Assembly (NCBI GenBank): GCA_002189035.1
Contig: NEEC01000017.1
Span: 1,240,001 to 1,304,000, forward strand
Length of the DNA stretch: 64,000 bases
Direction: 5' to 3'
Origin: Utricularia gibba
Taxonomy: Eukaryota; Streptophyta; Magnoliopsida; Lamiales; Lentibulariaceae
Under the pieces are notes generated by a model, which was not told the DNA's origin, did not search any database, and saw nothing but the letters and a program-made list of their open reading frames with translations. Positions 23,002 through 34,712 of this stretch are shown piece after piece (the stretch's first letter is position 1; the number at the start of each line of letters is the position of its first letter). The translations under genes were made by a program, and so were the position numbers.

Positions 23002-24186
23002 AGTTCAGACAAAACCAGCGACACCTTATGCTGTATTACATACAAAACGCCATAGCCATTCCCTTGGTGGGGGTAAACGATCTAAATGGAGCATCATCTT
23101 ATCTGGGTCTGGTAAATAGATCTGACCCACACATCCTAATGGGGTGAAGGCTGGAAGTCATATTACAATAAATAATTTGATATTCAGAAAAGAAATTAAA
23201 TATTTAAATATATATAAAAAAATTAAATAAATAATAATTGAGAGAATTTATTTTTTAATATAATATATAGTAATTGAGATAATCAATATGAATTTCATAA
23301 TTTCGGTTAACAAAAAAATAACCAAACAAAAGATGTATTAGATGTAGACAAAAAAATTAGATCAATCTATTATTTAAATATTAACTATAGTCATATAAAA
23401 AAATAAATCTTAATTGGATTAAAGATCAATTTAATTTGAAGACGTTTATTATAACAAACAATTTTATATGGATAAATTAAAATAAAATGTTTAAATATAT
23501 AAAGAATTATAAATTAATAATAATAAATTAAAACTAATTCAAGTTCTTTATGTATTTGGATTTTCCATATATTCGATTAAATAATCAAATCATTAATTTC
23601 AATAATAGTCATAAGCTAAGTTTGAAATTATCGGGCCTATACCCATAGGCCCGAAAAGGTTTTGGCCCAGAGCCCATGATAACCTCTTCTTTTACCCAAC
23701 TATCATATCAAGTTTCAATCCATGAGACTCTTGTTAAAATAATAAAATTTTTTAATTCCCATCTTTTAAATATATTTCCAAATTACATGTTAAATTTTTA
23801 TATACATAGTTGAAAATTATGTTTGTTTGAATTTAAATAAATATTATTTTTATTTAATTATATTAATGTTTTTTCGTTTTTAAATATCGAATTAATTAAT
23901 ATTTCTCATCACTTCCGTTTTAGGGTTTCCAAACAATATAATTACGAGTATATTTATTTATCCAAACCCGGTTCAATAAGTTTTGGTCAGACCGGTGACC
24001 GGCAAGCGGTTACTGTACATTAGCGAGCGGGAAGTTTTACGTATTGAAGGTGAGAGAGTTTGGGTACAGATGGGCATTCAGCATTGTATGTATGGGGCCA
24101 GACGCGTCTTTCGCTGCCGTTGTGTGTTAGTGGGTTGTCTGCACGGTATCACGGGCGTTTCTGGGCTTGTGGATTGGTTTCCTTTC
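23002..24186. other. AT-rich spacer with a dispersed repeat relative
   Basis: No gene is seen. The stretch at about 23340-23600 resembles those at about 59100-59380 and 61370-61620 (shared words such as TATGTATTTGGATTT-like and TTAAAATAAAAT), suggesting an old dispersed repeat. The last 200 bases are the probable promoter of the early nodulin-like gene. Confidence 0.45.
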
Positions 24187-25077
24187 ATGAATTCTCAGCG
24201 GCGGGGGATTTACTACGCAGCGGCGGTTGTTGTGTTTCTGGCAGTTCTTCTGCCGGAGACGGCCGCCGTCCGCTACATGGTTGGAGGTAGCTCCTTCTGG
24301 AGTTCGAATGTCAACTACACCATTTGGGCTCAAGACAAGCATTTCTACAACGGGGATTGGCTCTGTATGCTTCTCTGTTTACTTTTCGTCTTGTCTTTTA
24401 TCATTGAAGTGATTCTTTAGCGTCCAGCTCCAGCTTGTTTGTTTGGATCTACTGTTTCATCTCTCTGGGCGTTGAGAATGAGATAATGTATCCCTTTACT
24501 GGTCGCATTCACCTTGATCTGATTGCTTCTAATATTGCTGGTTTTTGAGGCAACATCATGTCTTGGTGATTTTAGAATTGTAAGATTTTAATATTTGCCG
24601 GTTTGTTTTCAAACTGGGGTTTGAAATCCAGTTTGGCACCATGGTTTTAGGAAATGGGCTTCTGGTTTTAGAGACATTGTGTGTGTTGTGGTGAATGGGG
24701 CACTGGGATTCAACTCAATCTTCTTGCTGTTCACAAGCTCTTGCATTTCTGTTGCAGTTTTCGTGTATGACCGGAACCAATACAGTGTGCTGGAGGTAAA
24801 CAAGACCAATTACATCAACTGCAATGAAGCTCATTTTCTCCACAACTGGACTCGGGGCGCAGGTCGCGATGTGGTGCCACTAAACGTGACAAAAACTTTC
24901 TACTTCATCAGTGGCCATGGCTTCTGCTATGGAGGAACCAAGGTCGCAGTCCATGTCAGAAATCCCCCACCGCCGTCGTCGTTGTCTGAAAACAGCGGCA
25001 ACAGTCTGCTTCTCAGTAGCCGCATCTTGGTGCCGGTGACTGGTTCGCTACTCGGCGCTCTCCTCTTGGTCTTGTAA
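24187..25077 (+). CDS. Early nodulin-like (phytocyanin-fold) protein
   Basis: Extracellular arabinogalactan-type protein of the phytocyanin family. Two exons, 24187-24364 and 24758-25077, joined at DWL-FFVYDR. Seen: signal peptide (YYAAAVVVFLAVLLPETAA), plastocyanin-like domain (YTIWAQDKHFYNGDWL, VNKTNYINCNEAHF, TFYFISGHGFCYGGTKVAVH), a short Pro/Ser linker, and a hydrophobic C-terminus (LVPVTGSLLGALLLVL) that fits a GPI-anchor signal. The copper-ligand Cys is replaced (FISG rather than FICG), so it should not bind copper, as in other early nodulin-like proteins; the disulfide cysteines remain. An upstream in-frame ATG at 24070 exists, but the one at 24187 directly precedes the signal peptide. 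Confidence 0.88.
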
Positions 25078-25127
25078 GCCCCCTCGAGGGTGCATGACGA
25101 AACCAATGCCTGTAACGGGCCACCGCC

Positions 25128-25181
25128 AATTCAGATTCAAATTCAAATTCAAATTCAGATTCAAACTCAAATTCAAATTTT
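25128..25181. repeat. Hexanucleotide microsatellite (ATTCAA)n
   Basis: About nine units of ATTCAA/ATTCAG lie just after the early nodulin-like gene, probably in its 3' untranslated region. Confidence 0.85.
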
Positions 25182-25537
25182 GTGATGTGTTGTTGCACTC
25201 CCATGGCGGGCATGGTCATGTTACTAGTTATGTACAAGGTTATACCGGTAAAAATGACATAAAAAGCATATAATATATTAACCCAAAGTTTTTTGGGGTA
25301 ATAACTGAAAAGCAAAACATTCTTACAAATTTGTCTATTTTGTAGTAATAAATTGGAGTAAGAACTGGACACATGCTCCCTGTCACCTAACAACAACAAT
25401 CACTAGTTGATACAGAACAAGGGATGTGTTCAGCCACATGTTTTGCAGAAGAGATTTATCTAATACATGGTTTATTGTGTTGTTTCTGTTGCCCCAAGTG
25501 CGAGAAATGAGTGTATGTGTATAGTGGTGACTTCCCC

Positions 25538-27708
25538 TTATATCATTTCTTCCTCCAGCTTGAAGATTGCAGGTATCTGTCCATGGTTAACGAAGTCCAC
25601 TTTGTTCAACCTCAGACAGCAGAGAACTTGCTCTGGTAGCTCCTCTGGCTTCTGAGCCTGATGAAGAACAAGCCACAGGTTGATAACTGATATGGTAGAG
25701 TTAGAAAGTAAGTGTGCTTGAGACCTGGATGGTCAATCCCAGGTTGAGTATCGCATCCCCGAGGCGTTCACGAAAGGATTCGAGTCCTTTTCTTGCGATG
25801 TAACTGAAGCGATGAATGTCAAGGTCCACTTCGAAGTAGTTGGGGCCCTGGTAGAGGAGGGATCATCAGTAGTGAGTTCTTTAGAAAAACAGGAGTTGGG
25901 TTGAATGGCTCACATGATAGAATTCATGTTGAGGGCGAGAGAGGACAGGCTTCTCATTGTATGCGTGCATGAGTTTTCTTTCTGTGGAAGAAGAGACGAG
26001 ATCATCAGGATTGACCAGTCCTACCATGATTTTCAGTCTTTCTCTGAATGGAACAATTGAGTCCTTCGCGAAGCCTTTCATCTTTTCCATGTCGTCCTCC
26101 ACTAGTTTCTGTGCCAAAGAGTTAATCAAATCCATAGCTGAACTCAGAAGGAGCTCATTGATTCATCTTGTTACCTTGATGCTCTGTTGAAACTCTGTGG
26201 AGATATCTTTTTCGTAACTCTCGGAGAGTTTGAAGTACAGAACAAGGCTCAAGCCCTCTCCATCACTGTCACCAAGAAACATTGGTGCTGGATAAGTTGG
26301 AAGCTGCCAGTAAACAAGCAAAACAGAAACAGATGAACCTCATGAACCAAAATGAACGGAGTGGGAGGGAAATTACTTGGATATTGACAATTAGCAAGGG
26401 AGGGAGTTCTCCGTTTGCTTTAATACTAGGGAGCTCAAGGTGCTGTGCAATGTGGCTGATCTTTCGTTGGGTTGTGAATAAGTCTACGCCGATAGGGTAG
26501 TAAGGAGCAACATTTGGCGCAGGGCATTTCTTCTTATCCCTGCAACAGCCAAAAAATTTTTTCTATAGCAGACATGAAGAGTAGTAGTTACAAAAGTCAG
26601 TTGTCTTGGCTGACAGGAGCATACTTGAAATAGTTTTCACCGCGGAGGTTAAATGTTGATGGTTCAATTTGAGACCATGTTCCAGAAATCACCTTTTCAT
26701 CAGTGCAGCAAGGAATCATGAGACCAGCTCGGGGACGATACAGATACTTAGTTGGAGCACCAGGACTGATCACCGTGTCTTGAAAACACCTAGTTAGATA
26801 AAAAACCATGTACTTGTATAACAGCTTAAGATATACTCACGGATTTCATTAGTTTCTTCCCCATCCACGGATTTTCTTTTAAATGATAGGCGAATCCCCA
26901 CTGATTTCCTTCTTATACTACTGATCTTTTCACTGAAGCTTAGAGAAGGAACCAGCCTTGGTAAAACTGTCTTCAGTATACCCTCCTCATGATCATGTTT
27001 TTCATCTTGCATTCCCACGAAACTCGAATTATTAAGTTCCAAATTTTTCACCCTTTTGATGGCGTCATCACTCCGGATGAGCCCTTTATCAAATTTCAGA
27101 TATTTTTCATGACATTCTTTAACGGTATACTTGCCCTCTAGGATACTTGATGATGTTTCATACTGACGCACTTGCCCATTTGGTATCGGAAGGACATCTA
27201 CAAACAATAAGATAGAAGAATTGAAAAAAAAACAGACATTGATAAGCATCAGTATGGATATGGCTGAATCAAATGAAGTGTACCTCCATGAACACTGCAA
27301 AAATCATCATCTGACTCAGAATCTAGAATGCTGAATGTGTCAAACCATGCTTCTTCTGGGCATATTGCTGCAACCAATAAGGTATGTGAGCAGGAAATCT
27401 GAGCAAGAGATACAATATTACATACCATTAGCATTAATATGACCATGGTGCCATTGAAACTGCGTGACATGGATTGTGGAATTGGAAACTTCGGATTTTC
27501 CGCATGTCGTGGTTGTCTGGACATACTCGCTGACCGTAAAATCCAAAACTCGAGATCCCTCATCACTGATTTTTTTACAATTCCCATCTGCAACTGAAGC
27601 CAAATGGTGTTTGGAGCGAGCATGACGCCTCTTCCTTGCTTTCAAAGGTTTCCCTACCCTTTTCAAAGATTTGCTTGCAATAGCTGGTGTTGATACGCAC
27701 CCTCCCAT
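25538..27708 (-). CDS. ENHANCED DISEASE RESISTANCE 2-like (DUF1336) protein
   Basis: Plant protein with a C-terminal EDR2_C (DUF1336) domain, function largely unknown; EDR2 itself is a negative regulator of defence. The N-terminus MGGCVSTP has Gly2 and Cys4, a good N-myristoylation and palmitoylation site, so membrane attachment is likely. A basic Arg/Lys/His-rich stretch ([13 protein letters not shown]) follows. Then come [20 protein letters not shown], a serine-rich linker, and the domain: [65 protein letters not shown], then [20 protein letters not shown]-like text and a final exon ending [14 protein letters not shown]. Many exons, GT-AG, in frame where checked. It converges with the early nodulin-like gene, about 460 bases apart. 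Confidence 0.87.
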
Positions 27709-30541
27709 TATTACGAAAGATCTATAGATCTGTAAGAACATAAACAAACCAACTTAAAAAATGGTCCCCGCCGGAAATAACCAGAAGCCACAATTCATAC
27801 TCACCAAGATCTTAGCTGGTGATGTGATTGTAGTTATGACACTTTTTTTTTCCAAATTGTTTTGTGGAAACAGGAATACTTGCAAATAATTCTCCAGCCG
27901 AGTTATTTGTGTATTTCAGATGTTCCACTTCTCATGACCTGACCAACCATGCACAGAAGAATGAGAAGCTGAAATCTCAATCAATAGTCACCAAAATCAT
28001 CATAATTCTTGAAAGGTTAAGCATCTATAAATCTCATGAGACTGAAAAAAAAAACATAAATATCTTCATTAAGTCAAACCATTTCATGGATAAATTTAAC
28101 GTAATTTGCAAAAGATGCAGACAGTGGAAACCAGGGTATCTGAATGGAGTCATGAATCCTCGCCTTTCTGGCATCAAACAATGCATAACAAGGGATGAGG
28201 GGTAGAGAGGAGAGGCTAACACCCTCAAATGGTGGGTGTAAAGACAATGCAGTGTAAACTACAACATAGGGTTTTCTAGAGATTCACGAGACGAAAGGAA
28301 AAAACAAGCAGTCATGTCATATTTCCTGTAGAAAGAGTCCACGACCGGTTCCAAAAGTCCTACATTTCTCAGAAGTCTTCGCTTTCATCAAATCAAGATG
28401 AAAAACTCAAAAACCATCAACTCCCCAGTCCCCACTGCTACACAAGCAAAGAATCATGATCGAAACAACCACCTCACACGCATCCCCATCTCAGAATCAT
28501 AACAACAAACACTTTTCAGGCGTTTGCAACTTTGTATCCAACAACCCGTGAAAAAGAAGAACCAAGGAACGAACCTCGTATTTCCTACGGAAGACGGAGA
28601 AGTGGGTCCGACAGCGTCGGAACCAATTCAAGAAACTCAGGCCCTGCTTTCCTTCTCTGTTTCCGATCCCTCGTTACTTTATGAATTCATTCACTTTGTT
28701 CCTGTATCCGTTCCCACACAATGCCGGGCTTCCATGGATACTCATATATGCACATTGACAATGCACGGAAGATGCAGAGACAAAAGCGCAGCACCTCTGC
28801 CATTTCCTTCGCGCCATTATTCGCTGGTCGGCATAAATCCATCATCTCTTATTATTGATAACCCCCTGCATGGAGCCGCTAATCAGATATCTATTCCTAT
28901 TATTGTGTTTCCTAAGGGTTCTAAATTAATTATTTAATTGAATTACTTTTAATCGGACGGATTTTGACTAATCGTGTGAGAATGGGTTGACCACAACCTT
29001 TTTCTAAATTATTGGCACCAAATGTGATTATTGTTTATTAGAATAATATAATAATTTTTAGTATTTAATGCAAATGATATATTTAATTTTTAATAATATA
29101 ATTGATTCTACTTATATATATATATATATATATATATTTATTTATTTAATTTTTAACTCTTTTTATCTTGAATATTATTTGATACTTAACATTTTAATAT
29201 AAAACAATTTCGAATAATTAAAAAGACAATATTTTGATTTTCAATATTTTACTATTTGATAAAATTGGTATACATGTTCCTGACCACCCGTCATAGATCC
29301 CTGGGCACTGATTCACGAGTCAAATTCAATGAATTGATATAAAACATATAAATCATCGACACATGAATAAACTAGTTATATATCTTAATTCAGCTCATAA
29401 CTTAAGTTAACCTGAATTTAATATTTAAAATATAAATACAACGTTTGTTTTAATTAGTATTTCTCATAACTTATAAAATAAAACAGCGTTGTAATCTGTA
29501 TTTATAGCATCACGTATACACTAAATAGGTAATTATCATATATATATATATATATATTAGAAAAAATATGAAATGATTCAAATCAAAATCCTATAAAAAA
29601 ATATATTTCTCGACTTGTAATATACATCCCATGACTAATCAACCGTCGATGGTCCTCGCCCGCCATTTGATGTCCAGCCTCGCCTGAGGGCCGACGGCAC
29701 TGCAGCCGACGGCCGCCAAGCGCCGCACCCGCCGGGCCAGCCTACGGTACCTTTGCGTGGATGTACGCGAATGGCGAGTAGGCATGTGGGCGGGGCAACG
29801 GGGTGGACGGTAGTGGGGGCAGTAACCGGGTCGCCAGTTAATTTTTGGTGTAGAGAAGTGTTGGAATATTGATATTGGATAAAATGTGGTATACCACATT
29901 GTTAGTTGGAATAATTTTCAATTAATTTATATAAAATACCAATCTATTAATTTTGATGTATTTTAGAATGAGTTGAATCTCATGTGTATGTAGAGTTGTA
30001 AATTATTAAATTGAGTTGATCTTACGAAAGATAATTTGAAACCCTACAGGGTATACTCACAAGGGGAGGAGGGGTGGTGCAAACCAATCCCAAAAGGCTT
30101 TCGCATGTGTGTATGCAATAAGCTTACGTTTTACTTCATTTTGTCTCGAATCCATTAGGATTAGGGTTTGTATCTATATTTAACTGATTTTTGAGATTGA
30201 GATAATATTTTTTGAAGAGTTTCTTAAATCCTAAAAATTGAGAAATACTTTATAATAGCATTTTACAGATTTTAAGTTTTGATCTTTTATTATTCTTTGT
30301 TTTTAATTTACAAAAAGAAGAAATGAAATTTAGAAAAAAAAAAGATTAGATAATGAAATAGAGAATAGTGAAGATTGTAATTTTACTAAATTTTGAGATA
30401 TTATTAATTGTTCGTGATTTTAAATATTAATTTTTAGGAATTAATTATATCATTTACAAAAGGATATTATCTACATAATTATTAATTTTAAAAACAAATG
30501 AATATTAAATAGTAATTCTGTCGCTGAAAATATAAATTAAA
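27709..30541. other. Repeat-rich spacer upstream of the PPR gene
   Basis: About 27709-28800 is the probable leader and promoter of the EDR2-like gene. From 28930 on the text is AT-rich with two (TA)n microsatellites (29113-29138 and 29539-29557). A GC-rich island at about 29640-29850 stands out. An 18-bp perfect palindrome lies at 29883-29900. From about 29860 to 30140 the text is reminiscent of retrotransposon LTR sequence, but no border was defined. Confidence 0.5.
29640..29850. other. Isolated GC-rich island
   Basis: About 210 bases of high GC content (clusters of GCCGACGGC, GGGCGGGG and CCGCC) in a surrounding of very high AT. One frame is open on the minus strand over most of it, but it matches no family I know. 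It may be a transposon fragment or captured sequence. Confidence 0.5.
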
Positions 30542-32434
30542 ATGAAATCTTCAACTAAAATAGTAGTGCGTGAGATGACAAATTGGCAAGCTAATGTAGG
30601 TCGTCAATGCCGGGCTCTCATCAGAACCTGTGCGTTGCACTCGGCGCTCGACGCCGGAAAGAAGCTACATGCCGCTGTCGTCACCGGCGGTCAGTTGAAT
30701 CAATGGAGATCGTTTCTTCGCAACTCTCTTCTTCATATGTATGCTGCCTGCGGAGATGTTGTCTCTGCACGCAAACTGTTCGATGAAATTCCGCTCGGAT
30801 TCAAAGATACAGTTGACTGGACCATGCTCATGGACTGCTACTGCCGCGTCGGGTCCTCCCTTGATGGGCTGGGCTTATTCGTTGAGATGAGAAGAGAAGG
30901 GGTGGCGATCGATGAAATCACGATGGTTTCTGTGTTCACTGCCTGCGCTAGTTTGGGGAACAATGTGTTTGGCATCCAGGGACATGGCTGTTTCATAAAG
31001 ATGGGTTTGGGTCTGGGAACGAAAGCATGGAACGCTGCTATGGATATGTATGTGAAATCTGGACTAACGGCCGACGCGAAGAAGTTGTTCAAGGAATTCG
31101 AGGGAAGAAACGTTGTTTCCTGGACAGTGCTTTTATGGGGTGTTCTGAAATGGGAGGGGCTTGAGAAAGGGAGGGAGTTGTTCGATGAAATGCCCGAGAG
31201 AAACGTGATTGCTTGGAGTATAATGATTGCGAGGTATGTTGAAAATTCTTTCACCAGAGAGGCGTTCAGCCTGCTGAAAGAAATGGTATTCACCCATTCA
31301 TTGCGTTTGAATGCTTCTTCTTCTTGCATAATACTGTCAGCGTGCACGCAGTCTGGAGATATCGTGATGGGCAAATGGGTTCACTCTTGTGCTCTCAAAT
31401 CCGCCATAGATGCTTCCGGTGATGTCAAGTACAGGACAGCGTTGCTTGATATGTATGCCAAGTGCGGCCTCGTGAACAGCGCGATCCGAGTCTTTGAGAC
31501 GACGCCGTTGAGAAATGTGGTCACTTGGAATGCCATGCTCGGTGGACTAGCCATGCATGGAAAGGGTGCTATGGTTCTGCAGATGTTCGATCAAATGGTA
31601 GAGACAGTGGAGCCAAATGATGTGACCTTCACAGCTCTGTTGAGTGCTTGTAGCCACTCTGGGTTAGTTGATGAGGGAAGAAAGCTTTTCGACACCATGC
31701 AAAATGTGCATAAAGTAACCCCTTCAATGGAAAACTATGCTTCCATGGTGGATCTTCTAGGTCGGGCCGGACACGTCGAAGAAGCAGCGGCTGTCATTCG
31801 GAAAATGCAGATTAAGCCAAATGAGGTTGTTTTGGGATCTTTGATAGGAGCCTGTAGAGTTCACAAAAAGCATGAGCTGGTGGAACCCCTTGTAAGGGAC
31901 CTGGTTCGAATGCATCCTTACAACACTGATCATCACATCTTGCTAGCCAACATTTATGCTTCACTGGGTAAGTTAGATAAAGCAGATTCATTCCGCAAAG
32001 ATCTTAAACAGAGAGGGATACGAAAAGTCCCTGGAATAAGCACAATGTATGTACAAGGAGAAGTACACCACTTTAGTGCAGGTGATAAATCACATCCAAA
32101 GATCAAAGACATATACTCGAAGTTGGAGGAGATGATCCAGAAGTTGAAACTTGCCGGTTATGTTCCTGGTGGAATTGATGATAATGTTGACGAGCAGGAA
32201 GAGAAGGAGCGGGCCTTGTTGTTCCACAGTGAAAAGCTGGCTCTCTGCTTTGGTTTGATAAGCACAAAACCAGGCATGCCACTTCATATCTTTAAGAACC
32301 TGAGAATATGCCAGGATTGTCATTCTGCAATGAAGGTGGCTTCGACTGTGTATGACAGAGAGATAATTATCAGAGACCGTTACCGATTTCACTCATTCAA
32401 ACAGGGCTCGTGCTCTTGTTCAGATTATTGGTAA
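30542..32434 (+). CDS. PPR protein, PLS class with E and DYW domains (At5g15340-like)
   Basis: Intronless organelle RNA-editing factor, up to 630 residues. PLS-type pentatricopeptide repeats run through most of the protein (repeated blocks such as NSLLHMYAACGDVVSARKLF, AWNAAMDMYVKSG, GRNVVSWTVLL, TALLDMYAKCGLVNSAIRVF, NVVTWNAMLGGLAMHG, VDLLGRAGHVEEAAAVI). E and E+ motifs follow (VPGISTMYVQGEVHHF). The terminal DYW deaminase has HSEKLA (zinc His and catalytic Glu), CQDCHSAMK (zinc cysteines), RDRYRFH and the final triplet DYW. All deaminase residues are intact, so catalytic C-to-U editing is possible. The best start is either the ATG at 30542 or an in-frame ATG 11 codons later (30575). A strong N-terminal targeting sequence is not obvious from either. 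Confidence 0.93.
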   Translation: MKSSTKIVVREMTNWQANVGRQCRALIRTCALHSALDAGKKLHAAVVTGGQLNQWRSFLRNSLLHMYAACGDVVSARKLFDEIPLGFKDTVDWTMLMDCYCRVGSSLDGLGLFVEMRREGVAIDEITMVSVFTACASLGNNVFGIQGHGCFIKMGLGLGTKAWNAAMDMYVKSGLTADAKKLFKEFEGRNVVSWTVLLWGVLKWEGLEKGRELFDEMPERNVIAWSIMIARYVENSFTREAFSLLKEMVFTHSLRLNASSSCIILSACTQSGDIVMGKWVHSCALKSAIDASGDVKYRTALLDMYAKCGLVNSAIRVFETTPLRNVVTWNAMLGGLAMHGKGAMVLQMFDQMVETVEPNDVTFTALLSACSHSGLVDEGRKLFDTMQNVHKVTPSMENYASMVDLLGRAGHVEEAAAVIRKMQIKPNEVVLGSLIGACRVHKKHELVEPLVRDLVRMHPYNTDHHILLANIYASLGKLDKADSFRKDLKQRGIRKVPGISTMYVQGEVHHFSAGDKSHPKIKDIYSKLEEMIQKLKLAGYVPGGIDDNVDEQEEKERALLFHSEKLALCFGLISTKPGMPLHIFKNLRICQDCHSAMKVASTVYDREIIIRDRYRFHSFKQGSCSCSDYW

Positions 32435-32618
32435 TATTTGTCAAGCGGCAAACATAGGTGAACAATGCTGTTTCAGTCTTATGACGATGATACAAGTACC
32501 GTGAAGTACATATTTCGCATTTGGTTTGAGTCAAGCAGAAAGCCAAAACTGGAAAAGCAAGGCGGATTTCAACACACTGACCTCAAGATTTACACCAGAA
32601 AGAACCAGGGGAACTGGT

Positions 32619-33849
32619 TTATGCTAGAGCCCTGACCCTCTCCCTCTTGAACACGCTATAATCTGCTGTCAAGCTCCCATTGACTCGATCTTTCATGTTT
32701 TGCACCACCCTCCAAAGAATCTTCCAGAAAAAGAAAAAAATATAGGTTTGTGAGTTGAGAATCACAGTCGACAACAATGTTCAGTGGCTTAAAATAAACA
32801 GGCAGATCTCTAACCATTTCCGCAACCTCACGGCGGATATTTTCAGGGACAACAGCAAGAACCTGGGGAACAGCAAGGCTTACACTCGTCAGGAGTTGGC
32901 CCTTCAACCGGTTCCTTGGCCCTTTTCTATCTGGATAAAGGGCCCCTTTAACTTCAAGGGAAAAATGGGAAGGTTTGAACATGTCATCTAATCCCTTGAG
33001 CTCCCATCTAACCTGCAAGGTATTAGCTTATCATCATCTCTACTGAAAGTCAAAAGCTCCACTACCTCATTGATTTCAATACAGAGTCTACTAATTAACA
33101 AAGAATACTGAAATTTTAAGCTAATTTCGGCGCTTCTATCCTGCAGGCTGAAGTTTTTTAAGGATTTACTCACAATATCAAGCTCAAGTACTTTTGAAAT
33201 CCCTCTGGGAACACCTAGGGGATACCCCATTCCATTGGATTTGCATCTTAATCTGATGTCAACGGTGGGCAGGGCTGTGACAAACAGGAAATCTATAGGT
33301 AGCATTTGAACTCGCCATTCTTCCTGCAAGGCTGCTCATCATTAAATCGCATTGCAGAATTCCTCTTCTCTAGAGGAAGAAGCCATCGCTTTCTTTCCAA
33401 TAGAAGATGAAAGACGGAATATTACCTCATTCAGTCGTTGAGCTCTCTTCTTATCGGGAAATATGGCTTCGAAAACCCTGGCCCTGTCTTCTAGATACTC
33501 GTCGAACGAAGCCTGGTGATGCAACAAATCAGGAACAAAAAAGTGACAAGAACCGGAAATTTAGTGATTCTTTTACCCCTGGGATTTCGTATAAGGGGAG
33601 ATCGGTGGATACTGTCGTGGAGTAAGTGGAAGGATTCGCCATTTGGACCTTTGCCCGACTCATTTTCAATCCGAAGATCAAAAAACTGCAATTCCTTCTT
33701 CTTAAAGGAAACGCTCCGCCGTATAAGGAGGAGCGCCACGGCGACGCCGCAATGGAGCTGCCCATTTCGTTTGCGTCAGTACGAATTTGGTTTGTGGACC
33801 ATAAAGTGTGATGAGGAAGGTTCGGTAAAAAGCGTGCGGCTCCCGCCAT
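32619..33849 (-). CDS. DUF1997 family protein, probably chloroplastic
   Basis: Conserved plant and cyanobacterial protein of unknown function. Exon 1 (from ATG 33849) gives an Arg/Ser-rich N-terminus of the plastid-targeting type, ending TDLPLYEIPG. Next come ASFDEYLEDRARVFEAIFPD to RLNE, then EEWRVQMLPIDFLFVTALPT with VDIRLRCKSNGMGYPLGVPR, then VRWELKGLDDMFKPSHFSLE with GALYPDRKG and RLKGQLLTSVSLAVPQVLAV, and a final exon ILWRVVQNMKDRVNGSLTAD ending RALA. Junctions are GT-AG and in frame. The gene converges with the PPR gene, their stops about 185 bases apart. Confidence 0.85.
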
Positions 33850-34712
33850 CTCCTTATCCAGTTACACGTGGCATGTTTACGGAGCATTTAGGCCCATGTT
33901 TCACCATCCAATGGGCCAGTCCAACTTTGCTCCAGCCCATATTAGCCCAATAAGCTCATTCAACCGCCACAGCATGTACCAGACAGAGGATCATCGGAGA
34001 ACGGAGATGAGATCATCGACAAAGCAGTCAACTGAAGCGGTTAACAGGGGCAACCACATACGCAGGTATGCAGACTGTGTACAATATCAGAGTAGGAGTT
34101 CACCCTCCCTTTTTTTCTTCTCCTCTCTTCTTCTTGTGAAGTTCTGGGAAATGATCCGGCAGTAAAACCACCCCAACCTGTGCCGGAAACCCCGTGGACC
34201 TTCTCCATCGGCGTACGCGGTTGCGGTGGTGCGTTCATGCCATCCCCGAGCTCAAACCCTTCCCAGCCCACGTCCCTCAAATGCGACGCCGATGGAAACC
34301 CCAGTACTGGAGTACCAGAGGGAGAAAGTTGAGTGGAGCATGCAGAAGAAGGGCCATGCTCCGATCAACCAGCCGGGCAACACCCCGTCACCCAGTTCAC
34401 CTCATTCATTTCTCCACTCAGAAATGAACTTGACGATCCATTGGGCTCATTAACAACGTGGTCCATATTTCTGGGATGATGTAACCCATCTCGTTATCTA
34501 CAGAGATTTGTTTACAGATTCTTGGAATTGAGTTCGTTGATAATATGATGAAAGAAATCAAAGAACTTCAGCTGATGATTGGAAATTTGAAGTCAGGGTT
34601 AGGTGCAGAACAGCTAAAGTAGGTAGTGTAGTTGATCTTCCCATGTATTGATATCTGTATGTATATTAGGTATAAAAGCAGTCGCCTGCTGTCCCATTTC
34701 ACATCTCTAGAA
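33850..34712. other. Region with an unrecognised exon-like stretch
   Basis: This lies between the DUF1997 gene (-) and the hydrolase gene (+). On the plus strand, 34518-34621 reads ILGIEFVDNMMKEIKELQLM to GAEQLK and stop after a good acceptor (TTTACAG), which looks like a genuine coiled-coil exon. Upstream at about 34290-34460, EYQREKVEWSMQKKGHAPIN is open and, with one more C in the C4 run near 34384, would continue as NTPVTQFTSFISPLRNELDD. A start (for example 34009, MRSSTKQ) could not be joined with confidence. I do not recognise the product. Confidence 0.35.

Noticed and set aside
28524-28937. 137-codon plus-strand frame
   Set aside because: Composition is not protein-like, and it lies in the probable leader region of the minus-strand EDR2-like gene.
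29113-29557. (TA)n tracts as possible origin or matrix-attachment signal
   Set aside because: Ordinary microsatellites in plant spacer; nothing else supports a function.
30838-31374. 178-codon minus-strand frame
   Set aside because: It is the antisense shadow of the PPR-DYW coding sequence.
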